From positions 1 to 33,671 of the forward strand of contig CAKUKP010000025.1 of the NCBI GenBank assembly GCA_934663625.1: a stretch of DNA of 33,671 nt. Reading direction: 5' to 3'. Below are positions 1 through 7,911 of this stretch, one piece after another. The notes below the pieces were generated by a model. The model had not been told where the DNA came from. It made no database searches and worked only from the letters and a program-made list of their open reading frames with translations. Origin of the DNA: an uncultured Clostridia bacterium. Its GTDB lineage: Bacteria; Bacillota; Clostridia; Christensenellales; Aristaeellaceae. The translations under genes were made by a program, and so were the position numbers. Position 1 is the first letter of the stretch, and each line of letters begins with the position of its first letter.

Positions 1-75
1 TGCAGTTGCCAGACCGCATCTCTATTTTAGCAAAAGGAGTTTCTCTTTTCACCTCACCGCTTAAGCTTCTTTGAA

Positions 76-98
76 CCTCACGCCTAGCGTGGGGTTTT
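76..98 (+). terminator. Rho-independent terminator of an upstream gene
   Basis: An 8-bp stem (CCTCACGC with GCGTGGGG, one G-U pair) and a CTA loop are followed by TTTT. It would end a plus-strand transcript entering from the left of the window. Bases 1-75 show no gene I can support. Confidence 0.5.
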
Positions 99-108
99 CG
101 GTACACAA

Positions 109-144
109 AAAACCGTCCGAGGATGCGCATCCTCGGACGGTTTT
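109..144. terminator. Bidirectional terminator hairpin
   Basis: A perfect inverted repeat (AACCGTCCGAGGATGC and its complement) is flanked by an A-run on the left and TTTT on the right, so it can work on both strands. It lies about 70 bases beyond the stop codon of the minus-strand reductase gene and probably ends the spt-reductase transcript. Confidence 0.75.
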
Positions 145-214
145 GCAATTAAAAGGCAGCTATTTACATTTTTGCATGCAAAAATGGTAAGTATGCTTTC
201 AGAAATTGCCTGTT

Positions 215-1003
215 TCAGCCGTACATCTTTCCCAGGATGAACCGAACCAGCCTGCCCGGCAGAATGCGGTACAGCAGCGCGAACGCCTTATACATAGCGC
301 CGATGGTATACTGCGGCGCGGGGTTTCTCTTCAGCGCGACGTTTGCGATGAATTTGCCCGCGATGGCGGGATCCATGCCGTTCTGCTCGTCCCGCTCCAT
401 GCGCGCGACGGATTTCGATATGCGGCCGCCGTAGGCGGTATCGCCCGCATCACTCTTTTCGCGCGCGGCGGTAAAGCCGGTTTTGATATCGCCGGGCAAT
501 ACGCAGCACACCTGCACGCCGTAGGGGCGCACTTCGTTGGATACCGCCATGCTCAGGGCGCGTACCGCCGCCTTGGAAATCGAATACCACGCCTGAAACT
601 GAATCGGGAAGATCGCCGCCACGGAGGAAAGATTCACGATCGTGCCGGATTTCTGCGCCCGCATGTGGGGCAGCGCGGCGCGGATCATGTTGTTCATGCC
701 GAACAGATTGACCTCCATCAGCCGGTGCGCCGCTTCGGATTCGGTCGTTTCAAATGCGCCCGATATGCCGAAGCCCGCGTTGTTGATCAGGATATCGATG
801 CGGCCTTCCTTCTGCATGATCTGCGCCACCGCATCGCGTGCGGCGGCTTCGTCCGTCACGTCCGCGCGGATGTGGGTCATGCCGTCGATCTGCGCATCGC
901 GTCTGGATAATATGTACACCCGGCAGCCGCGCTGCTTCAGCGCGCGCGCCGTCATCAGGCCGATGCCGCTGGTGCCGCCGGTAACGATTGCAACGGGATT
1001 CAT
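215..1003 (-). CDS. Short-chain dehydrogenase/reductase, possible 3-ketosphinganine reductase
   Basis: A 262-residue classical SDR with a Rossmann fold that should reduce a keto group using NAD(P)H. Seen: the nucleotide-binding TGGTSGIG at residues 8-15, NNAG at 74-77, the catalytic serine near 126-127, and the YxxxK pair Tyr140/Lys144. The C-terminus is a hydrophobic and basic segment (about 236-262), as in SDRs that act on membrane lipids. The start is 2 nt after the stop of the upstream synthase gene, and its AAGGAG ribosome site lies in that gene's last codons, so the two are translationally linked. The pairing with a serine-palmitoyltransferase-like enzyme suggests reduction of 3-ketosphinganine to a sphingoid base. 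This is inference from context; SDR substrate cannot be read from sequence. Confidence 0.85.
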   Translation of the reverse strand: MNPVAIVTGGTSGIGLMTARALKQRGCRVYILSRRDAQIDGMTHIRADVTDEAAARDAVAQIMQKEGRIDILINNAGFGISGAFETTESEAAHRLMEVNLFGMNNMIRAALPHMRAQKSGTIVNLSSVAAIFPIQFQAWYSISKAAVRALSMAVSNEVRPYGVQVCCVLPGDIKTGFTAAREKSDAGDTAYGGRISKSVARMERDEQNGMDPAIAGKFIANVALKRNPAPQYTIGAMYKAFALLYRILPGRLVRFILGKMYG

Positions 1004-1005
1004 AT

Positions 1006-2196
1006 TTAATGCTCCTTCAAAACCTTCGCGATGATGTCGCCCGCTTCATCGATCAGCGCTTCCGTGAGCGAAGCCATGCAGCTGATGCGCAGCAGGCAGC
1101 CCTCCTTCGGCGCGGCGGGCGGCAGCACGGGATTTACGTATACGCCCTCGTCGAACAGCGTCTTGGCGACGGTCAGCGTGCGCACGGGATCATAGGTGTA
1201 TACCGGCACGATCGGCGTGGTCGCTTCGATGATCGGGATGCCGCGCTGCTTGAAGGCGCTGCGGGTATAATCGGACAGATGATGCAGGCGTTCAACCAGC
1301 TCCGGATGCGCGATGATGTGGCGCAGGCTCGCCAGCGCGACCGCGCAGCTCGCCGGCGGGATCGCCGCCGCGAACATGAACGGGCGGGAATTATGCTTCG
1401 CATAATCGATCACTTCCGCCTTCGCCGCCATATATCCGCCCAGGCTCGCCAGCGATTTGCTGAACGTGCCCATGTAAATATCCACTTCATCCTCCAGACC
1501 GAAATGGCTCGCGGTGCCGCGGCCGCCCTCGCCCAGCACGCCGAAGCCGTGCGCATCGTCCACCATCACGCGCGCGCCGTATTTCTTCGCCAGCCGGCAG
1601 ATCTCCGGCAGGTTCGCGATATCGCCCTGCATCGAAAATACGCCGTCCGTGATGATCAGCCTGCCCGCGTTGTCCGGAATTTTTTGCAGCTGAATTTCCA
1701 GCTCTTCCATGTTCTGATGGCCGTAGGTCAGCATTCTGCCGTAGGACAGGCGGCAGCCATCGTAAATCGAAGCATGGTTTTCGCGATCGCAGATCACGTA
1801 ATCGCCGTGACCGACGATGGCGGAAATGATGCCCAGATTCGATTGGAAGCCCGTGGGAAAGGTCATTACCGCTTCCTTGCGCAGAAATGCCGCCAGTTCG
1901 CGCTCCAGCGTGAGATGCATCGTCAGCGTGCCGTTCATGAACCGGCTGCCCGATACGCCCGTGCCGAATTTCCGCAGCGCTTCCACGCCCGCTTCGATGA
2001 TTTCCGGATTTTCCGTCAGCCCCAGATAGTTGTTCGAGCCCAGCATGATCCGGCGCTTGCCTTCCATGATCACTTCCGGCGCCTGTCGGGATTCCAGCGC
2101 GTGAAAATAGGGATAGATGCCCATCGCGCGGTAGTCGTTCGCCAGCGTGTAGTTTCTGCATTTTTCAAATATGTCGGTATACTTTCTTTCTTCCAC
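1006..2196 (-). CDS. spt: Serine palmitoyltransferase-like alpha-oxoamine synthase (PLP enzyme)
   Basis: Fold-type I PLP enzyme of the alpha-oxoamine synthase family, which condenses an amino acid with an acyl-CoA and releases CO2. Seen in the 396-residue product: GIYPYF at 26-31, GTGVSGSRFMNGT at 78-90, His141 (stacks on PLP), Asp213 and His216 in VDDAHG, and Lys247 in GTFSKS (Schiff-base lysine). From memory the N-terminal GxYPYF motif and the length of about 395 match Bacteroides Spt better than BioF or Kbl; that comparison needs an alignment. I chose the GTG at 2196 over the ATG at 2241 because GGAGG sits 7 nt before the GTG and the ATG lies at or upstream of the predicted transcription start. 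It is followed directly by a reductase, and no biotin or threonine-degradation genes are near. Glycine acetyltransferase is the main alternative. Confidence 0.8.
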   Translation of the reverse strand: MEERKYTDIFEKCRNYTLANDYRAMGIYPYFHALESRQAPEVIMEGKRRIMLGSNNYLGLTENPEIIEAGVEALRKFGTGVSGSRFMNGTLTMHLTLERELAAFLRKEAVMTFPTGFQSNLGIISAIVGHGDYVICDRENHASIYDGCRLSYGRMLTYGHQNMEELEIQLQKIPDNAGRLIITDGVFSMQGDIANLPEICRLAKKYGARVMVDDAHGFGVLGEGGRGTASHFGLEDEVDIYMGTFSKSLASLGGYMAAKAEVIDYAKHNSRPFMFAAAIPPASCAVALASLRHIIAHPELVERLHHLSDYTRSAFKQRGIPIIEATTPIVPVYTYDPVRTLTVAKTLFDEGVYVNPVLPPAAPKEGCLLRISCMASLTEALIDEAGDIIAKVLKEH

Positions 2197-2244
2197 GGCG
2201 GAACCTCCATTCTTGTCGTTGCAAATTGGAATTCTTTGCACAGT

Positions 2245-2273
2245 ATTATACGCTTCTTATACGGTTCTGTCAA
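2245..2273 (-). promoter_or_regulatory. Perfect consensus sigma-A promoter of the spt operon
   Basis: On the minus strand TTGACA (2273-2268), exactly 17 bases, then TATAAT (2250-2245). The predicted start of transcription is near 2238, which supports the GTG start of spt. Confidence 0.85.
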
Positions 2274-2379
2274 GCGGGGAGGTTCACAGGAAATGATCGT
2301 GCTTTTTCGAAAGTCATAAGAAGTAAAACTACAGCCGCCATCCGGCGTTACCGGAAGGCGGCCAAACGTTTTGGTTTTA

Positions 2380-2832
2380 TCAGATCAGTTGTTTCTGTTC
2401 CATCGTAAGGAAATTTTTCATGCGATCGATGGCCTGCTGTTGGCGTTCGATCAGCCATGCGGCGACGCCGTGGGCATCCGCGCCCGCATCGGGGCAGGCG
2501 TTGCGCGCCTTGGTCATCTCCACGATGCCCATGGTCGCGCCCTGAATGCAGATATCTGCGATGTGCGAAGCGGATCGATCCATCATGGTGTTTACCTGCA
2601 TACCGAACCACATGCCCGCGCGCGCCATCGCGCCCTTGGGACGGGGGCGAACGCCCTGCTTTTCCAGCAGCGCTTCCGCATCGCGCGCGGCGGATTCATA
2701 ATCATCGCGCTGGGTGCGCAACTCGCGGCACATGGCGTCGTCCTCGCATCGATCCGCCAGCTGACTGCATGCGTCCGCGCCGCTTCGCGCGCCCTCCACA
2801 ATCTTCTGAAGCAAACTTAAATCCTGATTCAT
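2380..2832 (-). CDS. Helical protein of unknown function, 150 aa
   Basis: I do not recognise this family with certainty. The start at 2832 has a strong site (GGAGGG, 7 nt spacing); an upstream in-frame ATG at 2937 lies inside the neighbouring repeat element and lacks support. The product is predicted soluble and mostly alpha-helical, with no signal peptide or membrane segment. Heptad-like stretches around residues 4-50, a Met/Gly-rich middle (about 66-100) and a Gln-rich C-terminal helix (about 125-150) give the look of a four-helix bundle, as in ferritin-like stress proteins of the DUF2383 type. No clear metal-ligand set is visible, so this is only a shape comparison. It stands alone, 110 nt beyond the spt promoter and convergent with nothing. 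Confidence 0.7.
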   Translation of the reverse strand: MNQDLSLLQKIVEGARSGADACSQLADRCEDDAMCRELRTQRDDYESAARDAEALLEKQGVRPRPKGAMARAGMWFGMQVNTMMDRSASHIADICIQGATMGIVEMTKARNACPDAGADAHGVAAWLIERQQQAIDRMKNFLTMEQKQLI

Positions 2833-2902
2833 TTTATTTCCCTCCTTTTTTATGGTATTATTCGCGTTTCCTATCAAATAATACAAACGCAGGGCGTTTG
2901 AT

Positions 2903-3296
2903 CCCAGCTGCTGCCGCGCAGGGGATGACGAATCCATGTCCCCACAAGTTCAAGGGACATGGATTCTATGTTTCTATTCTGTTCGGACTTTCTACGAACC
3001 CCCGTTTTGATGCCCATAGATTTTAGGCATCAAAACTTACGTGGTTCTCTCCTTCCGTCATCGCGACAAGTCGCGCTGACACCTTCCTCGTCAGAGGAAG
3101 GCAAGGTTACGCCCGTTCGTTCTTTGGCTCCACCTGATGGGGGAGCTGGCTGCGCACTTGTGCGCAGATTGAGGGAGAGAAACCCATAGATCGCTGTACC
3201 AACGCAGTTTTTCTGCCTTGAATCTATGGGCAGAAAAACGTCGCTTGATTGTGCCCATAATCTACGGGCGCAATCAACAGAGCGGTAGCTACTGGG
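2903..3296. repeat. Hairpin element A (TIR-bounded, about 394 bp)
   Basis: This fills the gap between the divergent helical-protein and response-regulator genes; no coding is supported. It is bounded by CCCAGCTGCTGCCGCG (2903-2918) and the inverted AGCGGTAGCTACTGGG (3281-3296). Inside, in order, are hairpins at 2931-2965, 3004-3036, around CGCGACaaGTCGCG (3063), CCTTCCTCGTCAGAGGAAGG (3082), a CTGCGCA/TGCGCAG stem (3150), 3207-3239, and GATTGTGCCC/GGGCGCAATC (3246). The same ordered set occurs in elements B, C and D. A further hairpin, CAAACGC-AGG-GCGTTTG, lies just outside the left end. Confidence 0.85.
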
Positions 3297-3349
3297 CTCA
3301 AGCGCACCGCGCTTGTTTGTGAAGAAAATAGGACATCTTGCTGTAAGTG

Positions 3350-3378
3350 TTGCATAAAGCTTGAAAAATGTATATAAT
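3350..3378 (+). promoter_or_regulatory. Sigma-A promoter of the two-component operon
   Basis: TTGCAT (3350-3355), a 17-base spacer, and a consensus TATAAT (3373-3378), 33 bases before the response-regulator start codon. Confidence 0.8.
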
Positions 3379-3410
3379 GAACATATAAATGCGAAAATTG
3401 GGGTGGTATT

Positions 3411-4106
3411 ATGTCCATGTATCCTCTTATTTTAATTGCCGACGATGATGCAGTCGTGCATGAATCGCTGGGATTGTATCTGTCCAGCGAAGGGTTTGAA
3501 CATCAGAGCGCATATGATGGCCAGCAGGCGCTGGACATGTTTGAAAGCCTGCACCCCGACCTGGTGGTGCTGGATCTGATGATGCCGAAGGTAACGGGTC
3601 TGGACGTTTGCCGTCAGATTCGCCAGAACAGCTCGGTGCCGATCATCATGCTGACGGCGAAGGGCGAAGAGATCGACCGCATACTGGGTCTGGAGCTGGG
3701 CGCGGACGATTACATCGTAAAGCCGTTCAGCCCGCGCGAGGTGCTTGCGCGCATCAAGGCGGTACTGCGCCGGTTCGCGGAAAAGACGGGCGACGAGGAC
3801 GCTTCGATCATCCGTCTGCCGCAGCTGGAAATCAGCCTGGACAATTACCAGGTCAAGGCGGCGGGCAAGGTAATCCCCTGCACGCCGAAGGAAGTGGAAA
3901 TTCTGCACATGCTGTGCTCCAACGTAGGCCAGGTATATTCGCGCGAACAGATTTTGTCCCGCGTATGGGGCTATGATTACTTCGGCGATACCCGCACCGT
4001 AGACGCCCACATCAAGCGCATCCGCCAGAAGCTGCCGCAGGATAATGTCCCGTGGGCGCTGAAAACCGTTTATGGCGTGGGCTATCGCTTCGAGGTCAAT
4101 GCGTAA
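3411..4106 (+). CDS. OmpR/PhoB-family response regulator
   Basis: A 231-residue two-domain regulator. The receiver domain (about 5-118) shows the acidic pocket ADDD (10-13), phospho-acceptor Asp55 in VVLDLMMPK, the Thr/Lys switch in MLTAKGEE, and KPFSPREVLARI. A winged-helix DNA-binding domain follows (about 132-229), with LTPKE-like TPKEVEILHML and a C-terminal GVGYRFEV. It is phosphorylated by the kinase encoded immediately downstream, whose ATG overlaps this gene's TAA (TAATG). GGGGTGG lies 5 nt upstream of the ATG; a second ATG at codon 3 is possible. It resembles PhoP/WalR, but the target genes cannot be read from the sequence. Confidence 0.93.
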   Translation: MSMYPLILIADDDAVVHESLGLYLSSEGFEHQSAYDGQQALDMFESLHPDLVVLDLMMPKVTGLDVCRQIRQNSSVPIIMLTAKGEEIDRILGLELGADDYIVKPFSPREVLARIKAVLRRFAEKTGDEDASIIRLPQLEISLDNYQVKAAGKVIPCTPKEVEILHMLCSNVGQVYSREQILSRVWGYDYFGDTRTVDAHIKRIRQKLPQDNVPWALKTVYGVGYRFEVNA

Positions 4107-5551
4107 TGAATGAAAAAAGCAGTCCATCGCGGAGGAAGCGTACCTGGGATCGCTTTCTTCCGCGGGGGATGCAGAGCGCGTTGACCCGGCGCGCTGTTGC
4201 GTTTACCGCGCTGGAATTTCTGGCGGCGGTAATCATTGGCAGTCCGATATTTCATCTGTGCCAGCGCGCGGGCTGGGGCAAGTTCGCCTCCGTCGCGGGG
4301 CTGGGCGCGGGCATTGCCGCCGCAGTTCTGGCGGGCATACCGCTGTGCAGAAGGCTGATCGTGCGCCCCGTGCGCCAGATCGAACGTCTGCGCGATGCGG
4401 CTGTGCAAATGGCGGGCGGCGATCTGGACGCGCGCGCGGATGAAACTGCCGAGGGCGAAATCGGCGAACTGGGCGCGGCGCTGAACAACGTATCCTACCA
4501 GCTATCGCGCAATATGTATCTGCTGATCGTGGAGCGCAACCGGTTAAAGCATATGCTGGACGGCCTTTCCGAGGGCATTATTGCCATCGATGCGGAAGGG
4601 CTGATCACGCATACGAATCCCGCCGTCGCCAATCTGTTTGAACAGCAGAAGGTTTCGCTGGGTCTGCCGGATCCTCGAATGAAATATCTGCCGGATAAAT
4701 CCGTGTGGGAGGACTTCGATTCCGTAATCAAAAGCGGTCAGCCCGTCACCCGCAATATCACATCCCGCGATATGACGATCCGGATTACCATCAGCCCGAT
4801 CGTGGATGAAATCGGCGCGATCGCGGGCGCGGTGGGCCTGTTTTCCGATATTACGCAGTCTGAACGGCTGGAGCGCACGCGCCGCGAATATGTTTCCAAC
4901 GTATCGCATGAGCTGCGCACGCCGCTCACCGCCGTGCGCGCGCTGATCGAACCGCTGAAGGAAGGCATGGTTACCGAAGAGGCCGACCGGATGCGCTATT
5001 ATGATATTATCCTGCGCGAGGTTATGCGCCTGTCCCGCCTGATCAATGATCAGCTGGAGCTTTCCCGCCTGCAAAGCGGCAGCGTCGCCATCGAAAAGCG
5101 CCGCATGGCGCTGGATGATCTGATCTACGATGTCTGCGACCGCTTCGGCGCGGTTGCGCAGGATCACGGCCTGCAATTGAACCTGCAAACCGATCTTTCC
5201 GATTGCCCCGCCGTGTACGCCAACGCCGATCGCGTGGAACAGATGCTGATTATCCTGCTGGATAACGCTATCAAGTATACCGAATCAGGCAGCGTGAACG
5301 TTTCCGTTTCGTGGGATGATTCCATCGTCTATGTCACCGTGCGCGATACCGGTATCGGTATCGATGAAAAGGATCTGCCCTATGTGTTCGATCGATTCTA
5401 TAAGGTCGATAAGGCGCATAGCGGCAAGGGCAGCGGACTGGGACTTTCCATCGCCAAGGAACTGCTCACCCGCATGGGCGAAACCATATCCGTAACCAGC
5501 AAGCGCGGCGAAGGCACCGCATTCACCTTCACCATCCGGCGGGCAGGCTGA
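4106..5551 (+). CDS. PAS-containing sensor histidine kinase (PhoR/WalK-like)
   Basis: A 481-residue membrane kinase partnered with the upstream regulator by a 1-nt stop/start overlap. Domains: two membrane helices (about 30-52 and 60-82) separated by only about 8 residues, so there is essentially no external sensor; HAMP (about 83-136); PAS (about 150-255); HisKA with phospho-acceptor His268 in SHELRTPL; and HATPase with LLDNAIKYT, DTGIGI and GSGLGLSI. A short-loop kinase with a PAS domain is expected to sense the membrane, a partner protein or a cytoplasmic ligand. The last codons and the TGA lie in a GCAGGCTGAGCCTGC palindrome that abuts repeat element B, so the repeat forms the end of the gene. 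Confidence 0.92.
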   Translation: MNEKSSPSRRKRTWDRFLPRGMQSALTRRAVAFTALEFLAAVIIGSPIFHLCQRAGWGKFASVAGLGAGIAAAVLAGIPLCRRLIVRPVRQIERLRDAAVQMAGGDLDARADETAEGEIGELGAALNNVSYQLSRNMYLLIVERNRLKHMLDGLSEGIIAIDAEGLITHTNPAVANLFEQQKVSLGLPDPRMKYLPDKSVWEDFDSVIKSGQPVTRNITSRDMTIRITISPIVDEIGAIAGAVGLFSDITQSERLERTRREYVSNVSHELRTPLTAVRALIEPLKEGMVTEEADRMRYYDIILREVMRLSRLINDQLELSRLQSGSVAIEKRRMALDDLIYDVCDRFGAVAQDHGLQLNLQTDLSDCPAVYANADRVEQMLIILLDNAIKYTESGSVNVSVSWDDSIVYVTVRDTGIGIDEKDLPYVFDRFYKVDKAHSGKGSGLGLSIAKELLTRMGETISVTSKRGEGTAFTFTIRRAG

Positions 5552-5558
5552 GCCTGCA

Positions 5559-6070
5559 CCCAGCTGCTACCGCGTTATAAAAGACGAACTCTTGCCTCCG
5601 TAAGTTCAAGAGGCAAGAGTTCTACGTTTCTATTCTATTCCAACTTATCTTTGATTCACGTTTTGATGCCCATAGATTTAAGGCATCAAAACTTATGTAG
5701 TTCTCTCCTTCCGTCAAAACCTGCGGTTTTGCCACCTTCCTCATCAGAGGAAGGCAAGGGTTACGACTTTTGCTCTTACGGCTCGTCGTTCTCTTGGCTC
5801 CACCTGATGGTACGCACCGAAGACCCTGCTTGCAGGGTTTCGGCAGCGCGGTGCTGGAATCCGTAGGATTCGCACCGGCTGGTCGCGTGCTGCTTGCAGC
5901 CCGCGACTGCTGAAGGGAACTGGCTGTGCGTTAGCACAGACTGAGGAAGAGAAGTCCCTAGAACGCTGCACCATCATAGTTTTTGAAGCTTGAATATATG
6001 GCTTCAAAAACGTCGTTTCGCGGCGACTATACTGTACGGTCGCCGTCGAACTAACGCGGTAGCTACTGGG
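5559..6070. repeat. Hairpin element B (TIR-bounded, about 512 bp)
   Basis: Occupies the convergent gap between the kinase and the ABC ATPase. Ends are CCCAGCTGCTACCGCG (5559-5574) and CGCGGTAGCTACTGGG (6055-6070). Internal hairpins include 5586-5622 (stem GAACTCTTGCCTC, unlike element A), 5660-5692, AAAACC/GGTTTT near 5717, CCTTCCTCATCAGAGGAAGG near 5731, a CTGTGC/GCACAG stem near 5925, 5979-6011, and CGGCGA/TCGCCG near 6021. Compared with A it carries an insertion of extra hairpins at about 5812-5912. No coding is supported here. Confidence 0.85.
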
Positions 6071-6156
6071 ATCAAACGCCCTGCGTTTGGCGCGGCAGCT
6101 ACTGGAAGCGGGCACAGCCCGCCAGCGCGGCAGCAACTGGCTGTCGGCACTGCCGA
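6071..6156. repeat. Tandem end-modules of element B
   Basis: Two more copies of the right-end motif follow element B, CGCGGCAGCTACTGG (6091-6105) and CGCGGCAGCAACTGG (6126-6140). Each comes with a different small hairpin: AAACGC/GCGTTT, GCGGGC/GCCCGC and TCGGCA/TGCCGA. The last hairpin touches the stop codon of the minus-strand ATPase gene. Confidence 0.8.
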
Positions 6157-6906
6157 CTAGAGGATTTTGGCGAGGAATTCCTGGGTGCGGTGGTTCTGGG
6201 GACAGGTGAAGATCTGTTCAGGCGTACCTTCTTCGATGATCTGTCCGCCGTCCATGAAGATCACGCGATCGCCGACCTCGCGGGCGAAGCCCATTTCATG
6301 GGTAACGACCACCATGGTCATGCCCTGCTCGGCGAGCTTTTTCATAACGTCCAATACTTCGCCGACCATTTCCGGATCGAGCGCGGAGGTCGGTTCATCG
6401 AACAGCATTACTTCGGGCTGCATGCACAGGGCGCGCACGATGGCGACGCGCTGCTTCTGGCCGCCGGAAAGCTGGCTGGGATACGCGCCTGCGCGATCGG
6501 CGAGCCCGACGCGCTCCAGATATTCCATCGCGGTCTTTTCGGCATCCGCGCGGGATTTCTTGAGCAGCTCCATCGGCGCGACGGTCATATTGCGCAGAAT
6601 GGTCATATTCGGGAACAGATTGAAATGTTGGAACACCATGCCCATCTTCTGGCGATGAATATTGATGTTCACGGCGGGATCGGTGATATCCACGCCCTCG
6701 AATTCAATCTTGCCGCCGGTGGGGCGTTCCAATAGATTCAGACAGCGCAGGAACGTGGATTTGCCGCTGCCAGAAGGCCCGATGACCACCACCACTTCGC
6801 CGCGATGAATTTCCGCGTTCACGCCGTTCAGCGCGCGGATTTCACGATTGGCATTCGAAAACTGCTTTTCAAGACCGGTTACGCGAATCAATACATCAGT
6901 GGTCAC
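6157..6906 (-). CDS. glnQ: Polar amino-acid ABC transporter ATPase (GlnQ/HisP-type)
   Basis: A 249-residue cytoplasmic ATPase that powers amino-acid uptake. Seen: Walker A GPSGSGKST (43-51), a Q-loop in MVFQHFNLFPNMT, the ABC signature LSGGQKQR, Walker B VMLFDEPTSALDP, and the H-loop in VVVTHEMGFA. These, with the PNMT and EEGTPEQIF features, are typical of the GlnQ/ArtP/HisP group. Its start overlaps the end of the permease gene by 11 nt. No solute-binding protein is encoded in the window, so the substrate (Gln, Glu, Arg, His or cystine) is undetermined. The stop TAG is flush against a repeat hairpin. Confidence 0.92.
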   Translation of the reverse strand: MTTDVLIRVTGLEKQFSNANREIRALNGVNAEIHRGEVVVVIGPSGSGKSTFLRCLNLLERPTGGKIEFEGVDITDPAVNINIHRQKMGMVFQHFNLFPNMTILRNMTVAPMELLKKSRADAEKTAMEYLERVGLADRAGAYPSQLSGGQKQRVAIVRALCMQPEVMLFDEPTSALDPEMVGEVLDVMKKLAEQGMTMVVVTHEMGFAREVGDRVIFMDGGQIIEEGTPEQIFTCPQNHRTQEFLAKIL

Positions 6907-7615
6907 TGTTCCTCAGCCTCCTTTCCAGCAGAGCGACGAGCTTCGAGAAGAAAATTACCAATATCAGGTAGATCGCCGCCACCGCCAGCAGCGGCAAAAA
7001 CGGCGAATACGTGCGGCTGCGAATGATATCGCCCGCCTTGGTCAGATCCTTTACCGCCACATAGCCCGCGACGGAGGTTTCCTTCAGCAGCGCGATGAAT
7101 TCGTTCGCCAGCGCGGGCAATACGTTCTTGATCGTCTGCGGGATGATCAAAAACCGCATCGTCTGCACATAATTGAAGCCCAGACTGCGCCCCGCTTCGA
7201 ACTGCCCGTTATCGATGGACATGATGCCGCCGCGCACGATCTCCGCTACATATGCGCCGCTGTTCAGACCGAACGCCAGCGCCGCAACCAGTATGCCGTT
7301 ATCCGACGATGCAAAGATTACAAAATAGATGATCATCAGCTGTACGACCACCGGCGTGCCGCGCAATACCGTAAGATATAGCTTGCAGAAGCCGTTCAGT
7401 ATGCGGAACATGAACCGCCCGAACGTCTTGCGCGCGTCCGCCGCCGTTTTATCGTAGGTCGATCGTACCATCGCGATCACTACGCCGATTACGATGCCCA
7501 GCATCAGCGCCAGCAGCGTGATCAGAAGCGTGCTGCCCAGGCCCTTCAAGAGCAGCAGCCAACGCTTGCCCTGTATAAAATTCAGATTGAAATCCGCTAT
7601 GAATTGATCAAACAT
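6896..7615 (-). CDS. glnP: Amino-acid ABC transporter permease (HisM/GlnP type)
   Basis: A 239-residue inner-membrane permease that pairs with the overlapping downstream ATPase. The N-terminal part has a long helix (about 20-50), and the coupling EAA-like region is visible as SIDNGQFEAGRSLGFNYVQTMRFLIIPQ (quoted in parts: GQFEAGRSLG, then MRFLIIPQ). The RGTPVVVQL motif before the transport core is typical of the polar amino-acid family. About five membrane segments are predicted. The start codon lies 42 nt below the predicted transcription start, with a G-rich ribosome site (GAGGGGGGAACGGGCG). Probably forms a homodimer. Confidence 0.92.
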   Translation of the reverse strand: MFDQFIADFNLNFIQGKRWLLLLKGLGSTLLITLLALMLGIVIGVVIAMVRSTYDKTAADARKTFGRFMFRILNGFCKLYLTVLRGTPVVVQLMIIYFVIFASSDNGILVAALAFGLNSGAYVAEIVRGGIMSIDNGQFEAGRSLGFNYVQTMRFLIIPQTIKNVLPALANEFIALLKETSVAGYVAVKDLTKAGDIIRSRTYSPFLPLLAVAAIYLILVIFFSKLVALLERRLRNSDH

Positions 7616-7633
7616 CGCCCGTTCCCCCCCTCA

Positions 7634-7653
7634 TCCGAAACGTACGTTTCGGA
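7634..7653. promoter_or_regulatory. 20-bp palindrome, candidate operator of glnPQ
   Basis: TCCGAAACGT followed directly by ACGTTTCGGA is a perfect dyad. It sits 4-23 bases after the predicted transcription start of the amino-acid transporter operon, a typical repressor position. The cognate regulator is unknown. Confidence 0.6.
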
Positions 7654-7663
7654 GCATACCCAA

Positions 7664-7692
7664 ATTATACGCCGATATTCGTTAAATCGCAA
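7664..7692 (-). promoter_or_regulatory. Sigma-A promoter of glnPQ
   Basis: Minus strand TTGCGA (7692-7687), a 17-base spacer, and TATAAT (7669-7664). The transcript should begin near 7657. Confidence 0.75.
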
Positions 7693-7793
7693 GCATATTC
7701 AAGTTATATGCACGGTATACGCATAAAAATACAAATGGCTGCGGCGATGGGACGGTGGACGGCGGCATATCCCGAACTTTGCCCTGTATGAAC

Positions 7794-7822
7794 TTGCAAG
7801 ATGTATATAAATATGATACAAT
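7794..7822 (+). promoter_or_regulatory. Sigma-A promoter of the polysaccharide exporter operon
   Basis: TTGCAA (7794-7799), a 17-base spacer, and TACAAT (7817-7822) preceded by an extended TGA. It lies about 90 bases before the permease ATG. Confidence 0.75.
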
Positions 7823-7911
7823 ACGATCAGGGAAATGTGGAATATTTTCCGAATCAGCGGGCGGCGGAATGTGCCGCGCGTCGGGTTTTACGTTAAAGGA
7901 GAAATGCACAG

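Noticed and set aside
1006..2196. Calling the oxoamine synthase BioF or Kbl
   Set aside because: No biotin or threonine dehydrogenase genes are near, the partner is an SDR, and the GIYPYF motif fits Spt better; kept as an alternative.
2245..2273. Consensus TTGACA promoter as proof that spt was recently acquired
   Set aside because: The housekeeping lgt promoter is also TTGACA, so the box alone does not mark foreign DNA.
988..2319. 443-codon plus-strand frame opposite spt
   Set aside because: Antisense to a clear PLP enzyme; no motif or start site.
2959..3189. Short open frames inside hairpin elements (also 5651-5866, 12637-12906, 18437-18649)
   Set aside because: They follow the repeat sequence, differ between copies by frame and length, and lack ribosome sites. 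Elements are treated as noncoding.
6805..7381. Plus-strand frames opposite the amino-acid permease and ATPase
   Set aside because: Antisense shadows without family motifs; the minus-strand genes have full ABC signatures and promoter.
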